Origin: JAGVLN01 sp964515755
GTDB taxonomy: Bacteria > Pseudomonadota > Alphaproteobacteria > Rickettsiales > JABSSG01
NCBI GenBank assembly: GCA_964515755.1
Contig: CAZEVK010000009.1
Location: forward strand, 1-40,398
DNA length: 40,398 nt
Direction of reading: 5' to 3'
Below the pieces are notes generated by a model, which saw only the letters and a program-made list of their open reading frames with translations, was not told the origin of the DNA and did no database searches. Below are positions 24,917 through 34,214 of the stretch, in pieces; within the stretch, counting starts at the first letter, position 1, and each line of letters starts with the position of its first letter. The position numbers and the translations under genes were made by a program.

Positions 24917-26815
24917 CTATTCCCCAATTTGTGAAATTATCTCAGAATGAACTTCAACCTTGTATTTCCGCTCTAGATACTTGATAAATTCTTGATTAAT
25001 GCTAGAGATTAAACTATAAGCTAAACCATTTTTGATATTATTAGCTTCTTCATTTGACATAGGTTTACTATCATTTTTAATAGCATTGACTTTTGCAAAT
25101 GCAAAATTACCATTTGAAGTTTGGAATACTTTAGAAAAAGTACCTGGTTTTAACTCAAAAATCGCAAGTTGATTTTCAAAAGGGATAACTGATTTTCTTT
25201 TTATATCGTTTTCATTAGGCCTTGATAAATCCATAGTAGTAATCGTAATGTTAGATTCATGGTTTTTAAGAGTAGCAGTAAAGTCAGCAGTTCCTACTTT
25301 ACTAAGTAGCTCATTACTAATCTTATTTGCGTTTAGTATTTTATTTTCTAGGATAATAGTTTTAATTACATTAGGTTTAATTTGCGCTAAAGGTATTTGT
25401 TGTGATGGATAAATTTTACTAGTACTCAAAACATAATAACCTGGCTTAGATTCACCTATAGGAAATAATTCAGACGTCTGGTCTTGAGGGAGTTTAAATG
25501 TTTCTCCTATAAAATTTAAAAATTCAGGATTTTGCTTATGCTTTTGGCCTTGTTGATTTTGGCCTTGCTCATTAATCATCTCAATATTGTTAACTATAAC
25601 TTTATATTGCTTACCTATTTCTTCAAGAGTCTTACCTGAAGCTAGCTCATCTTCAATATTTTTAATGTCATCAAACATTGCCTGCTCAATCTTTTGGTCA
25701 ATGAGATGCTGTTTTAAGTCACGTTTTAACTCAGCAATATTTATCTGAGTTGTGGTAGTTTTTACCAATTTAATAATTTGATAACCTAGATCACTTTTTA
25801 CTAAATTACTGTTTTCACCTTCTTTCAGGCTACTTAGCACCTCAAGAGTTTCTTCAGATATATCATTAGCATTTTGTTTAATAATAAGAAATTCTTTAGC
25901 GTTTTCTTTGGTTATTTCTTTAATAACACTATCCCATTTCTTCTTGTCATTAAGCATACTCAATGCTTTTGTAGCATCTTCTTCTGAGTCAAAAATCACA
26001 TTATAATAATCAAAAAATTTCTGAACAGATGACTGATTTAAATGTTGATTAAGATCTTCTTGTAATTCTTGATCTGAAACATTAACTTTGCCTTGATATT
26101 GCTGTGGTGTGAATATCATATACTTAATGTCTCTATATTCAGGTATTGTATACTGAATAATATTTTTTTGATAAAATTCATCTATTTCTTTATCATTAGG
26201 CGATGAATTCGGCAAACTCTCAGTAGATACAGTGATAAGGTCTATATTAAGTTTTTGATTATTATAATTGTTTATTGCACTAACAAGTTTTTCACTTGGA
26301 GTGATTTGTACAGCGAGAGAGTTGAGCAGGGCTTGACTCGCTAAAGTGTTTTTTATTTGAGCAACATAGTCTGCTTCTGGAATGTTGTTACGTGCTAAGA
26401 TTCTTTTAAATAGTTCTTTATCAAAGACTCCTGAATTATCATGAAACATAGGATTAGCCTTTATTACATTTAACACAATGCTATCATCAATTAAAATGCC
26501 TAAATTAGAAGTTTCGATTTCTAATAATTTATTAGTAATAAGCTGGCTCAAGATCGTATTGTCTAAATCCATCGCTTTAATTTGTTCGGGTGTTATGTTA
26601 GGGTAAATAGATCTCAGCTGTTGTACTTGTCTTCTTTTAGCATCAACAAAATCAGCTACTGAAATATACTCATCACCATTAATAACGGCAACATAATCTT
26701 TATTTGAAGAGTTTAAAATACCGCTAATTCCTGCTATTACAAAGCTTATAATTAAAAATCCTAAGAGTAATTTAAATAATAAGTTATTCGCGTATTTTCT
26801 TAGATACTGTAACAT
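24917..26815 (-). CDS. PpiD/SurA-like periplasmic peptidyl-prolyl isomerase chaperone
   Basis: The 632-residue protein is anchored by one N-terminal membrane helix (LLFKLLLGFLIISFVIAGIS, about residues 12-31). A SurA_N-like chaperone segment follows (VAVINGDEYISVADFVDAKR, ...LSQLITNKLLEIETSNLGI), matching PpiD proteins that guide outer-membrane proteins leaving the Sec channel. The parvulin-type isomerase region near residues 270-370 (VIFDSEEDATKAL, KEGENSNLVKSDLGYQIIKL) looks divergent, so it may be a chaperone more than an enzyme. It is last in the ispG-ribF-lspA-DUF3035-ppiD run, three bases after the lipoprotein gene. Confidence 0.88.
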   Translation of the reverse strand: MLQYLRKYANNLLFKLLLGFLIISFVIAGISGILNSSNKDYVAVINGDEYISVADFVDAKRRQVQQLRSIYPNITPEQIKAMDLDNTILSQLITNKLLEIETSNLGILIDDSIVLNVIKANPMFHDNSGVFDKELFKRILARNNIPEADYVAQIKNTLASQALLNSLAVQITPSEKLVSAINNYNNQKLNIDLITVSTESLPNSSPNDKEIDEFYQKNIIQYTIPEYRDIKYMIFTPQQYQGKVNVSDQELQEDLNQHLNQSSVQKFFDYYNVIFDSEEDATKALSMLNDKKKWDSVIKEITKENAKEFLIIKQNANDISEETLEVLSSLKEGENSNLVKSDLGYQIIKLVKTTTTQINIAELKRDLKQHLIDQKIEQAMFDDIKNIEDELASGKTLEEIGKQYKVIVNNIEMINEQGQNQQGQKHKQNPEFLNFIGETFKLPQDQTSELFPIGESKPGYYVLSTSKIYPSQQIPLAQIKPNVIKTIILENKILNANKISNELLSKVGTADFTATLKNHESNITITTMDLSRPNENDIKRKSVIPFENQLAIFELKPGTFSKVFQTSNGNFAFAKVNAIKNDSKPMSNEEANNIKNGLAYSLISSINQEFIKYLERKYKVEVHSEIISQIGE

Positions 26816-26818
26816 AAA

Positions 26819-27313
26819 TTAATTAGCACCTGAGGCTTGATCAATGATTTTAGTTTGCTTAATAACTTTTGGTGCAGTTTTTACAGGCTTAGAATCTGTT
26901 TTAGCCTCTTCTCCATGATCTGATTTAAAGAAACTAAATATAGATTTCTTTTTGGCTTGCATTTTTTCAGAATTATCCTGAGTTAAGGCTTCTTTAATAT
27001 CCTTGTTCTTTTTTATATGATCAGTATTTGCTAAAAATTTACGATCAGACTGTGAAAGCGATGAATCTTTAGAGTTTGATTCACTGTTTTTGCCATATAA
27101 TATTTCTTCTGCAGTTTCTGTTCGCAAACCACTTGGTATTACTTGTGATTGTTCTGCTGGAGGCAGCATATAATCACTTGGCGGCATTGATAAGGGAGGA
27201 TTTCTTAATACTGTGTATTCATTAGGACTAATTTTATTTATACCAAGAGTACTTTTGAAAGTTGAACAGGAGGTAATGCAAAGCAAACTTGTGACTAATA
27301 TCAGTTTTTTCAT
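26819..27313 (-). CDS. DUF3035-type lipoprotein
   Basis: The 164-residue protein has a lipoprotein signal ending in the lipobox ITSC (Cys16). The conserved segment that follows, EYTVLRNPPLSMPPSDYMLP with PP and TAEEILYG, is typical of the alphaproteobacterial DUF3035 family. The remainder is low-complexity and charged. The ATG overlaps the lspA stop by four bases (ATGA). LspA is the signal peptidase that would cleave this lipoprotein, so the coupling is sensible. Function is unknown; an envelope role is inferred. Confidence 0.82.
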   Translation of the reverse strand: MKKLILVTSLLCITSCSTFKSTLGINKISPNEYTVLRNPPLSMPPSDYMLPPAEQSQVIPSGLRTETAEEILYGKNSESNSKDSSLSQSDRKFLANTDHIKKNKDIKEALTQDNSEKMQAKKKSIFSFFKSDHGEEAKTDSKPVKTAPKVIKQTKIIDQASGAN

Positions 27314-27810
27314 ATATTTTTCTTTCCTAAATCATTTACAATCATATTATATAGCAGCAAAAACGCTCCGATGCAAATAGCAGAATCAGCGATATTGAAA
27401 GCTGGCCAATAATATTGGGATATATGTAATTCGATGAAATCTAAAACTGCACCGTTACGCCATCTATCAACGATATTACCAATAGCACCGCCAATAATCA
27501 AGCTATAAGATATTAGCTCAATCTTATAGGGTGATTTCACTAATAAATAACTTATTATAATAGTTACAATTATTGCCAAAGATAAAAATATGTAATTACT
27601 GTAGTTTTCTCGGCTAAATAAGCTAAATGCAATTCCTTTATTGAAGGCTATAGTTATATTAAAAAAATCGGTAAGCTTTACAAAAGGAACTTGATTTTCT
27701 TGAAAATAGCTAAATACATACTGTTTACTATATTGATCCAGAATAAACACAGCTAAAATTATACTAAGTGCTAGTACTGGTCTGGAGGATTTTTTTAGCA
27801 AATTTGACAT
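27310..27810 (-). CDS. lspA: Lipoprotein signal peptidase (signal peptidase II)
   Basis: The 166-residue inner-membrane aspartic protease has four spans and the LspA motifs: DQYSKQYV near residue 25, FNKGIAFSLF, GGAIGNIVDRWRNGAVLDFI with catalytic Asp124, and WPAFNIADSAICIG with Asp142. It cleaves prolipoproteins just before the lipidated Cys. Its start overlaps the end of ribF by 47 bases; no later Met is available, so this overlap seems real. The lipoprotein gene is coupled downstream. Confidence 0.95.
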   Translation of the reverse strand: MSNLLKKSSRPVLALSIILAVFILDQYSKQYVFSYFQENQVPFVKLTDFFNITIAFNKGIAFSLFSRENYSNYIFLSLAIIVTIIISYLLVKSPYKIELISYSLIIGGAIGNIVDRWRNGAVLDFIELHISQYYWPAFNIADSAICIGAFLLLYNMIVNDLGKKNI

Positions 27811-28708
27811 CTTTTTGAATTTGTAAAATTAATTCATTAATATTATTAAATTTTTGTTGTGCCCTGATATATTTTAATAATTCTACTTTTACCTTTTTAC
27901 CATAAATTTGTTCATTAAAATCAAAAATATGAACTTCAAGCAAAGAAGTAGTTTTAGCAAAAGTCGGCGCACCACCAATGTTAGCAACACCATAATATGT
28001 TTTTGACCCGGCATCAATATAAACTTTTACTAAATACACACCTGGTAAAGGAGGTAAAATACTTTTTAAAGCAATATTAGCTGTAGGAAAACCTATCGAC
28101 TTTCCTCGACTTTCTCCTTTGATAACTCGGCCGGTAATATAATAATTATATCCTAAAACTCTATTTACACTCTCAATCTCACCTTTTTTTAAATAATCTC
28201 TGATTTGTGATGATGAATAGTTATTGTTACTAGTTCCAAGTAAATCAAGTATAGTAACACCAATGCCATATTGCTTACCAAGATCTTTAAGAGTTTGTGT
28301 GTTACCTTCTTTATTAATGCCAAATCTAAAATTTTGTCCAACTACTAAATGGTTAACTTTAAGCTTATCTACTAAAACCTCTTTAAAAAATTCAGCCGCC
28401 GAAAGGTTAGCAAAATTTCGGCTAAACCTTTGTAGAAATAATATTTCTACGCCAGCATTTTGCAAATGCCTAATTTTTTCGGATAATGGTAATATCCTAA
28501 TGTTTTCATCAGATTTTCTAACCACTAAAGTAGGGTGTGGTTCAAAAGTTAGAAGCGCTATTTTATTTGCATTATGAAGCTTACCAATAGTTTTAGCTTC
28601 ATTTAGTATATGTTGATGACCTTTATGTACTGCATCGAAATTACCTATAATTAAGGTACAATTTTGCTCATCTGGGGAGTAGAGCTGATAATTTCGAACA
28701 ATTCTCAT
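27764..28708 (-). CDS. ribF: Bifunctional riboflavin kinase/FAD synthetase
   Basis: At 314 residues this enzyme makes FMN from riboflavin and then FAD. The N-terminal adenylyltransferase domain shows IIGNFDAVHKGHQ (GNFDGVH with Ala for Gly), FEPHP, VVGQNFRFG and SSSQIRDYLKKG. The C-terminal kinase domain shows GRVIKGESRGKSIGFPTANI and the acidic VHIFDFNEQIYGKKV. FAD supply links it to trxB nearby. It lies 39 bases after ispG and overlaps lspA. Confidence 0.95.
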   Translation of the reverse strand: MRIVRNYQLYSPDEQNCTLIIGNFDAVHKGHQHILNEAKTIGKLHNANKIALLTFEPHPTLVVRKSDENIRILPLSEKIRHLQNAGVEILFLQRFSRNFANLSAAEFFKEVLVDKLKVNHLVVGQNFRFGINKEGNTQTLKDLGKQYGIGVTILDLLGTSNNNYSSSQIRDYLKKGEIESVNRVLGYNYYITGRVIKGESRGKSIGFPTANIALKSILPPLPGVYLVKVYIDAGSKTYYGVANIGGAPTFAKTTSLLEVHIFDFNEQIYGKKVKVELLKYIRAQQKFNNINELILQIQKDVKFAKKILQTSTST

Positions 28709-28747
28709 GAGAGTGTAGTTTATTAATTTTAGTAGCTAATTTATTTT

Positions 28748-30001
28748 TTAATTATTTGTCTCTATAGAGACTTTTACCTGACTATATTTCATTGAGATAT
28801 AGTCTGCTAAAATTACTTTAAATTCATCAGCTATATTATCACCACGTAAAGTATGAGTTTTTTGACCATCAATAAATACTGGTGCTACAGGTGATTCACC
28901 ACTTCCAGGTAAGCTAATACCAATATTAGCATGTTTGCTTTCGCCAGGACCGTTAACAATACAACCCATAACTGCAATATTCATAGTTTCAATACCGGGA
29001 TAAGTGTTCTTCCAAATTGGCATATTTTCAGCAATATAACTTTGAATATTTTCTGTTAATTCTTGAAAATAAGTGCTTGTTGTTCTACCGCAGCCTGGGC
29101 AAGCACTGATTTGTGGAGTAAATGAACGTAAGCCTAATGATTGTAAAATTTCCTGACAAACTGTTACTTCTTTTGTTCGCGAGTCGTTTGGACTTGGTGT
29201 TAAGGAAGCACGGATTGTGTCACCAATTCCTTGTTGTAACAATATAGAAAGTCCGGCAGTTGTGGCAACAATGCTTTTACTCCCCATACCGGCTTCTGTT
29301 AGCCCTAAATGTAGTGCATAACTTGAGCGCTTTGCAAGTTCTTGATAAACTACAATTAAATCTTGAACTCGACTTACTTTGGCCGAAATTACAATTTTAT
29401 TTGTTGATAAGCCAATATCTTCAGCTTGTTTGGCGCTAAGTAAGGTAGAGCGCACCAAAGTTTCGCGCATCACTTCATCAGCAGATTTTGGCTCTGGCAA
29501 TTTGTTATTTTCATCCATTAACTTAGTAGATAAATCTTGATCTAAACTTCCCCAATTCACTCCAATTCTTACTGGCTTATCATACTTGAGTGCGCATTCA
29601 ATCATCATCTCAAATTGCCTGTCACGTTTTTGACCAAATCCAACATTGCCGGGATTAATCCTATATTTAGCAAGTGCAATTGCACATTCAGGATAATCAG
29701 TAAGTAATTTATGACCATTATAATGGAAGCAACCAACCAGAGGGATATGTAAATTTTCTTTGACCAGCATTTCATGTATTAAGGGAACAGCTTTTGCTGC
29801 TGCATCATTATTTACCGTAATTCGTACAATTTCAGAACCGGCTAAATGAAGTTCTTTGATTTGCTTAAATGTAGCGAATACATCTGCGGTATCGGTATTA
29901 GTCATGCTTTGAACTAGTATTGGAGCGTCACCGCCAATAACAAAATTACCAATTTTTACCGGAGTAGTTCTATGACGTTTGATGTCAGTAAGCGCAACCA
30001 T
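28748..30001 (-). CDS. ispG: 4-hydroxy-3-methylbut-2-enyl diphosphate synthase (flavodoxin/ferredoxin)
   Basis: This 417-residue iron-sulfur enzyme acts in the MEP isoprenoid pathway, converting methylerythritol cyclodiphosphate to HMBPP. The TIM-barrel start has GGDAPILVQSMTNTDTADVF and the 4Fe-4S ligands are Cys301 and Cys304 (SACPGCGRT) and Cys347 (MGCIVNGPGES), with the catalytic Glu354 seven residues on, as in the E. coli enzyme. The extra length over E. coli (372) is common in alphaproteobacteria. It is first in a five-gene run on the minus strand. Confidence 0.96.
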   Translation of the reverse strand: MVALTDIKRHRTTPVKIGNFVIGGDAPILVQSMTNTDTADVFATFKQIKELHLAGSEIVRITVNNDAAAKAVPLIHEMLVKENLHIPLVGCFHYNGHKLLTDYPECAIALAKYRINPGNVGFGQKRDRQFEMMIECALKYDKPVRIGVNWGSLDQDLSTKLMDENNKLPEPKSADEVMRETLVRSTLLSAKQAEDIGLSTNKIVISAKVSRVQDLIVVYQELAKRSSYALHLGLTEAGMGSKSIVATTAGLSILLQQGIGDTIRASLTPSPNDSRTKEVTVCQEILQSLGLRSFTPQISACPGCGRTTSTYFQELTENIQSYIAENMPIWKNTYPGIETMNIAVMGCIVNGPGESKHANIGISLPGSGESPVAPVFIDGQKTHTLRGDNIADEFKVILADYISMKYSQVKVSIETNN

Positions 30002-30025
30002 GAAATACCCAACTTTATATTATCT

Positions 30026-30055
30026 TTGACTTCGTCAGAAAGTATATGATATTAT
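30026..30055 (+). promoter_or_regulatory. Likely sigma-70 promoter for the 30089 gene
   Basis: TTGACT (30026-30031) and TATTAT (30050-30055) are separated by 18 bases, and the gene's AAGGAG ribosome site follows at 30077-30082. This is one of the clearest promoter-like arrangements in the window. Confidence 0.5.
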
Positions 30056-30088
30056 CATCATAAATCAAGTAAAATTAAGGAGTTAGCA

Positions 30089-30811
30089 ATGGAAGGTAAA
30101 TCAACTATTAGTGCAATTATGGAAAAATTTATTTCAGATCATAACAATCCAAAAGTTAAAGAAGCCTGGGAAGAAATGGCTAAAAATGGGGCGATTTTAT
30201 CAAAAGATGAAGATGCAGCTAATAGACCAAAGTTTGTTGGAGGAATTCAGGCTTCTTATGAAATTTCGGTAACTGAATTGCTTGAATCCAAAGAACTTTT
30301 AGGCGCAGTATGTGTGATTCATACAAAACTTCCACCAACTCCGCTAAGAACTGATGGTATTGCACTGGCGGAAGGTTTGGTTTGTCTAGAAATTGCTGCT
30401 GATCCTCAAAGACTGGATACTGTTCTGGTGCGTCCAAATATATTAAGAAGTTTTTTAGAAGCAGGGGGAAGATTAGTTGCTGCCTATCCTAAAAATGCTT
30501 CATATGATGAGATACCAGGAGTTGCAATATATAACGCCTTGCTAGAAAAATATCCTAATAATTTGATTGATCACCCAATAAAAGACTTACCTGATGAATA
30601 CTCTGGCGCTACTTGCTTAACCAAAGATAAAAATCATCAAAACAATGTAACTTTATTTTCAATTAAAGCGACGCAAGCCAGCAGCCCAGGTAATGAAATG
30701 GGCATTTGGTTTGGCCATTTAGCAGATAGTTCAAGATTTCACCTTATAGATGATTTTTTAAAGGAACAAGGTATTGATATAATGGGAGAGCTATATTTAA
30801 GCATAGAATAA
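30089..30811 (+). CDS. Uncharacterised protein, intact orphan
   Basis: This 240-residue protein is not one I recognise. It has an excellent AAGGAG six bases before the ATG and a promoter-like sequence upstream, so it is probably expressed. It shows no signal peptide or membrane span. Stretches such as LLGAVCVIHTKLPPTPLRTD, DTVLVRPNILRSFLEAGGRL and EMGIWFGHLADSSRFHLIDD suggest a compact alpha/beta domain. Directly after its stop begins the 5'-truncated remnant of a DUF6624 gene, suggesting a deletion junction. Confidence 0.75.
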   Translation: MEGKSTISAIMEKFISDHNNPKVKEAWEEMAKNGAILSKDEDAANRPKFVGGIQASYEISVTELLESKELLGAVCVIHTKLPPTPLRTDGIALAEGLVCLEIAADPQRLDTVLVRPNILRSFLEAGGRLVAAYPKNASYDEIPGVAIYNALLEKYPNNLIDHPIKDLPDEYSGATCLTKDKNHQNNVTLFSIKATQASSPGNEMGIWFGHLADSSRFHLIDDFLKEQGIDIMGELYLSIE

Positions 30812-31164
30812 TTCTACCAAAATTTGGTAAAGAATATGATCATAAGGCTTGGCTTTTAGTACAGCACGCGGATAATGATCCATTTTTTCAAGCAGGTGTT
30901 TTACTTTTATTGTCAAAGTTAATGGATAAAGATGAAACTAACAAAAGTAATTATGCTTATCTATACGACAGAGTAGCACTAAAATTTACTGAATTAGGAT
31001 TTAAACAAAAGTTATGGAACCCAAGTGATGATTAAAGAAAATGGAGAAATTGAATTACTGCCATATGAAGGCAGTTTAAGGAATATTGATGCTGAAAGAA
31101 AAAATTAGGATTAGAGCCTTTAAATGAATATTTAGCAACAATCAGAGAAGTCTATAAAAAATGA
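30811..31164 (+). pseudogene. DUF6624-type gene remnant with two frameshifts
   Basis: Three reading frames together encode the DUF6624 pattern: KFGKEYDHKAWLLVQHADND and AYLYDRVAL in the first; YGTQVMIKENGEIELLPYEG with NIDAERK in the second; LGLEPLNEYLATIREVYKK in the third. The shifts lie near 31006-31012 and in an A-run near 31097-31105. The N-terminal third of the family is missing and there is no start codon, so this is a dead gene. The family's function is unknown to me. Confidence 0.72.
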
Positions 31165-31256
31165 TTAAAGCAGAACAAATATTAGTAGAAAAATTATCTC
31201 TTGAAATTACAACTGGTTTACCAGAAGCTAAATGTAAAGCCTTTATGTTCAAATGA
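31161..31256 (+). pseudogene. Possible 5' remnant of a gene coupled to the DUF6624 gene
   Basis: ATG at 31161 overlaps the old DUF6624 stop as ATGA and opens a 31-residue frame (MIKAEQILVEKLSLEITTGL, ending KCKAFMFK). This is most likely the truncated start of a former downstream gene. No family is recognised. Confidence 0.25.
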
Positions 31257-31284
31257 TATAAAAATAATGTAATTGCAATAAACT

Positions 31285-32442
31285 CTATGCTTCTATTTTC
31301 TTTTTACTAAACAAAGAATTAAATTTAGTTATAATTTGTGAGAAACCGCCATTGCCAAGGACATTGGCACAAGTAATAACCGGATCAAATAAAATATATA
31401 AAGCAGTAATTAATGACATCATGCTAGCGTTAAATCCAAGATAGCTTTCAAGTATGGGTAGCATAACTATAATTCCTCCTCCTGGAATTGCGGCAACTGA
31501 AAATTTAGCTAACACAAAATAAGCAGCAAATATCATATACTTAAGATACGATGGCTCAGCTAAGCCATAATTTTTAAGTATAGCAAAAGCAAAAATTGGT
31601 ATAGCGAAGCAATCACCAATTAAGTGAATGTTAACAGTAGCAGGAATTATTGAACGAGCCAAGCTACTACCAGAATTCTTTTCAGTGCCGATAATAGTAA
31701 GAGGCATAGCAGCCGCGCTAGACATAGTGCTAAATCCAGTAATTGCTGCTGGTAACATGTTTTTAATATTAGAAATCGCTGCTTTAAAATTAAAGCCATT
31801 AGCGATTAAATAAATCAAACTAATATAACCAAACTGAGCAATAGCAATAATTACAAATATTTTGGCATAATCATTAATAATAGTATCTATTACCCCGTCA
31901 TGCTCAAGTTTAACAATAAATCCCACTACAAAAAATGGAATCAGTATATTAAGTCCGGATAATAAGAAATTAACAACCTTGTCAAGTTTAGTAGCGATTT
32001 TATTAACCAAAGTTGGTTTAAATAGTGAAGTTATTACACCTAAAGATAAACCTAAAAACATTGCTACGTTATTGGCAATTAATTTAGGCAAATTAATTTG
32101 CCACATGGGTAATAGATCAATTGTTTCAGGAAGCGAAGCTAAATGTAAATTAAAGTTATAAACTAACTTACCTACATATTGACTAACCATGGTAGAAATA
32201 AAATTTGAGCAACATACTGCAATAAGCAACATTAAAATAATTTTAGTAGCATTACTGGCAAATTGTGCTGCGGTTTTAAAGAGCAGCCCAAAGATAATAA
32301 TGGGTAGAAAGAAAATGATTATTGATTTGATAGTTAAACTTATAGCATAAAGCATAGATTTAACTTCTATTGGAATGTAAGATTTAAACAGAATAATGCT
32401 TATAATTAAGCTAAGCAAAATAAATGGCATTTTAAGAAACAT
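31285..32442 (-). CDS. Dicarboxylate/amino acid:cation symporter (SDF family)
   Basis: The 385-residue membrane protein has about eight spans and the glutamate-transporter fold signatures: FFLPIIIFGLLFKTA early, the hairpin GFSTMSSAAAMPLTI (serine-rich SS.A..P in place of SSSA.TLP), IPATVNIHLIGDC, the second hairpin AAIPGGGIIVMLPILE, and DPVITCANVLGNGGFSQI in the substrate helix. The usual D..RT.NV.GD motif is changed to D...TCANVLGN, so the substrate may differ from glutamate/aspartate. It imports an anionic or small amino acid with Na+ or H+. The gene is intact although both neighbours are decayed. Confidence 0.88.
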   Translation of the reverse strand: MFLKMPFILLSLIISIILFKSYIPIEVKSMLYAISLTIKSIIIFFLPIIIFGLLFKTAAQFASNATKIILMLLIAVCCSNFISTMVSQYVGKLVYNFNLHLASLPETIDLLPMWQINLPKLIANNVAMFLGLSLGVITSLFKPTLVNKIATKLDKVVNFLLSGLNILIPFFVVGFIVKLEHDGVIDTIINDYAKIFVIIAIAQFGYISLIYLIANGFNFKAAISNIKNMLPAAITGFSTMSSAAAMPLTIIGTEKNSGSSLARSIIPATVNIHLIGDCFAIPIFAFAILKNYGLAEPSYLKYMIFAAYFVLAKFSVAAIPGGGIIVMLPILESYLGFNASMMSLITALYILFDPVITCANVLGNGGFSQIITKFNSLFSKKKIEA

Positions 32443-32711
32443 GACAAGCCTCTAAAATAAAAAGTTATTTTAAAAAAATATAGATTTAAATTTTGGATGA
32501 AAAAATATGCTACCGGACTAACCGGTTGTCGTAGTGCGCGTAAATAATTGGCAAACTGAATTCTTTAACATATATAAACCGTATATTATTAATACAGCTA
32601 AGTCAATATAATTGTCATTTTCCTTAGTTAATTCAATTATAAATAATATTTCAACTAGTTCTCGGCGCTAAATAAAAAATTAGAGAGTAGATGAGTTGCT
32701 AAAAACTAAAA

Positions 32712-32748
32712 GAAAAACTTGGTTGTGGGGGCAGGATTTGAACCTACG
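32712..32748. repeat. Direct repeat of the tRNA-fMet 3' end, att-like (left copy)
   Basis: These 37 bases match 35113-35149 with a single mismatch (32726 T against 35127 C). The match covers the tRNA 3' end plus nine bases beyond it. Similarity then continues with one indel and a few mismatches to about 32769. A duplicated tRNA 3' end is the usual scar of tyrosine-recombinase integration. Confidence 0.6.
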
Positions 32749-32797
32749 CCTTCAGATTATGAGCTTAAAGAAATTGCATTTTACCAAAGCTAAATGA
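32720..32797 (-). pseudogene. Decayed partial tRNA copy (initiator-type 3' half)
   Basis: The minus strand keeps the CCA end, acceptor 3' strand, T-arm and a CAT anticodon with part of its stem, closely matching the tRNA at 35121-35197. The 5' half has degenerated: no D-stem or acceptor partner can be formed. A one-base deletion lies in the variable region. It cannot be a working tRNA. Confidence 0.7.
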
Positions 32798-33034
32798 GAG
32801 AAAATTATTCAACACTTACATTAATATTACTAATATATTAAGGTAAGCCGCTCTATATTTCTTAATATTTCAACTACTAGTTACAATCTTAATTGACTAA
32901 TTTATGTTGATATATTATATTATTATTCTCTTTTGTAGTAATAAAAAGAGAAACTGGACTATAATTTAGCATAAATAACCGCACGGAGACTAAAATGAGC
33001 CTTACAGATAATATATAATGGTACAACTGCAGAG

Positions 33035-33328
33035 ATCCAAGCGGTTTTAAATGAACAAAAGCCACAAACATGGAAATTTACATAATTATTCAAGGAAGCT
33101 TTTTTTGCAAATAATGAAAATATGCTTAGTGCATTATGGAAATACCGGCAAGATAATAATGCCATTTTAGATCGAATAATAGTTGGTATCAAATTCAAAA
33201 TAGGGCATATAGAAGGATCTTTGAAAATGAACCAACATCATATTGAAGGTAACCGGCTAGGAGTTTATAGAAGGATTGAGGCAATCACCAAATGCAAAAA
33301 ATCAAGCGGCGGTGGAAATTATGAGTGA
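33035..33328 (+). pseudogene. Remnant of a PaiB-like FMN-binding regulator gene
   Basis: The frame carries a C-terminal stretch, ILDRIIVGIKFKIGHIEGSL and KMNQHHIEGNRLGV, that resembles the end of PaiB-family proteins (IVGF.I.I..IEGKWKLSQN, then R.GVI). An in-frame TAA at 33083-33085 and the lack of the N-terminal two thirds show it is not functional. The assignment rests on this single segment. Confidence 0.4.
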
Positions 33329-33395
33329 GTTGTAACGATGCAGAACTTAGTATTGGTTTTACTAACAATTATTATTATATAAAAAGGTTTTCTCT

Positions 33396-33747
33396 ATGAC
33401 GTTTAACTTAATCAAACTATATACAGCTGATGATAAAAAATCATATTTTGAAGATATTATGATTACTCCCAATATTAAAAAGGAGCTAGGTTTATATTCT
33501 AAATCATATCCTGTTCGCAATCTAATTTTCTGTGAGCTTGGTCCCAGGAGCAACTTTTAATTGGCATAATGCCCCAAGAAGTCAATATATTATTTATCTA
33601 ACAGGAAAAGTGGAGATTAAAGCAAGCGGTGGAGAGACTAGGATATTCAGCCAAGGTGATATTTTATTAGCTGCAGATTTGGATGGACAAGGTCATATTA
33701 GTACTGTACTTGAGTCTGGTAAATCAATTGTTATTATTCAAGAATAA
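33396..33747 (+). pseudogene. Cupin-domain gene with a one-base insertion
   Basis: From ATG 33396 (AAGG upstream) the frame reads MTFNLIKLYTADDKKSYFED and on to VRNLIFCEL, then runs into TAA. The next frame continues the protein as VPGATFNWHNAPRSQYIIYL, TGKVEIKASGGETRIFSQGD, ILLAADLDGQGH. One extra G in CTTGGTCCC (about 33541) explains the break: without it the protein is 116 residues with a standard small cupin barrel, including the H of NWH and the conserved G(X)5HIS end. Cupins of this type bind metals or small ligands. It lies in the tRNA-flanked graveyard region. Confidence 0.75.
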
Positions 33748-33889
33748 GGATAATTTAACGGGCTTTACTATCTAGTAAATATATCAAAAGTCAGGTAAAA
33801 TAAGAAGCGTATAGGGATATTCTTTATTAAAAGCAATGATTCTTCCTTAGTTAAGTACCTTGAAGTGATTTTATTTACTGCAATAATAA

Positions 33890-34183
33890 TCAAAGCTTAT
33901 CCAGCCATATCGTTATAAATATCAGCAATACTATTGAAACTACAGAGCTAAGTGCAATAGCTCTCTTTGCAATTTCTTCTTCGATGAAAAATTGCTTTGA
34001 AACCAAGTGCACTACAGATGCAGTAGGTGCAGAAGTGGTAATAACTAAAGAATTAAACCAATAGCTCTCCAATTTCATAAAATACGCAACAAATATGGCA
34101 ATTATAGGATGAAGTAGGTTCTTAGCAGTAGCACTCAGCTTCTTACTTAACGAGTTAGTAATTGTGGTTTTTCCTGAGCGGTT
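33890..34183 (-). pseudogene. C-terminal fragment of an AEC-family permease
   Basis: About 97 codons are open on the minus strand without a start at the right place. They encode the last part of an AEC transporter: KNLLHPIIAIFVAYFMKLES, SLVITTSAPTASVVHLVSKQ and FIEEEIAKRAIALSSVVSI. An in-frame TAA at 34184-34186 precedes it, and the first two thirds of the gene are gone. A complete relative is at 7110-8057. Confidence 0.65.
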
Positions 34184-34214
34184 TTACCAGAGATAGCTAT
34201 GTGCTTTCCTATGG

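Noticed and set aside
32512..32526. ACCGG/CCGGT stem upstream of the SDF symporter as an operator.
   Set aside because: Only five base pairs, no second copy and no regulator nearby.
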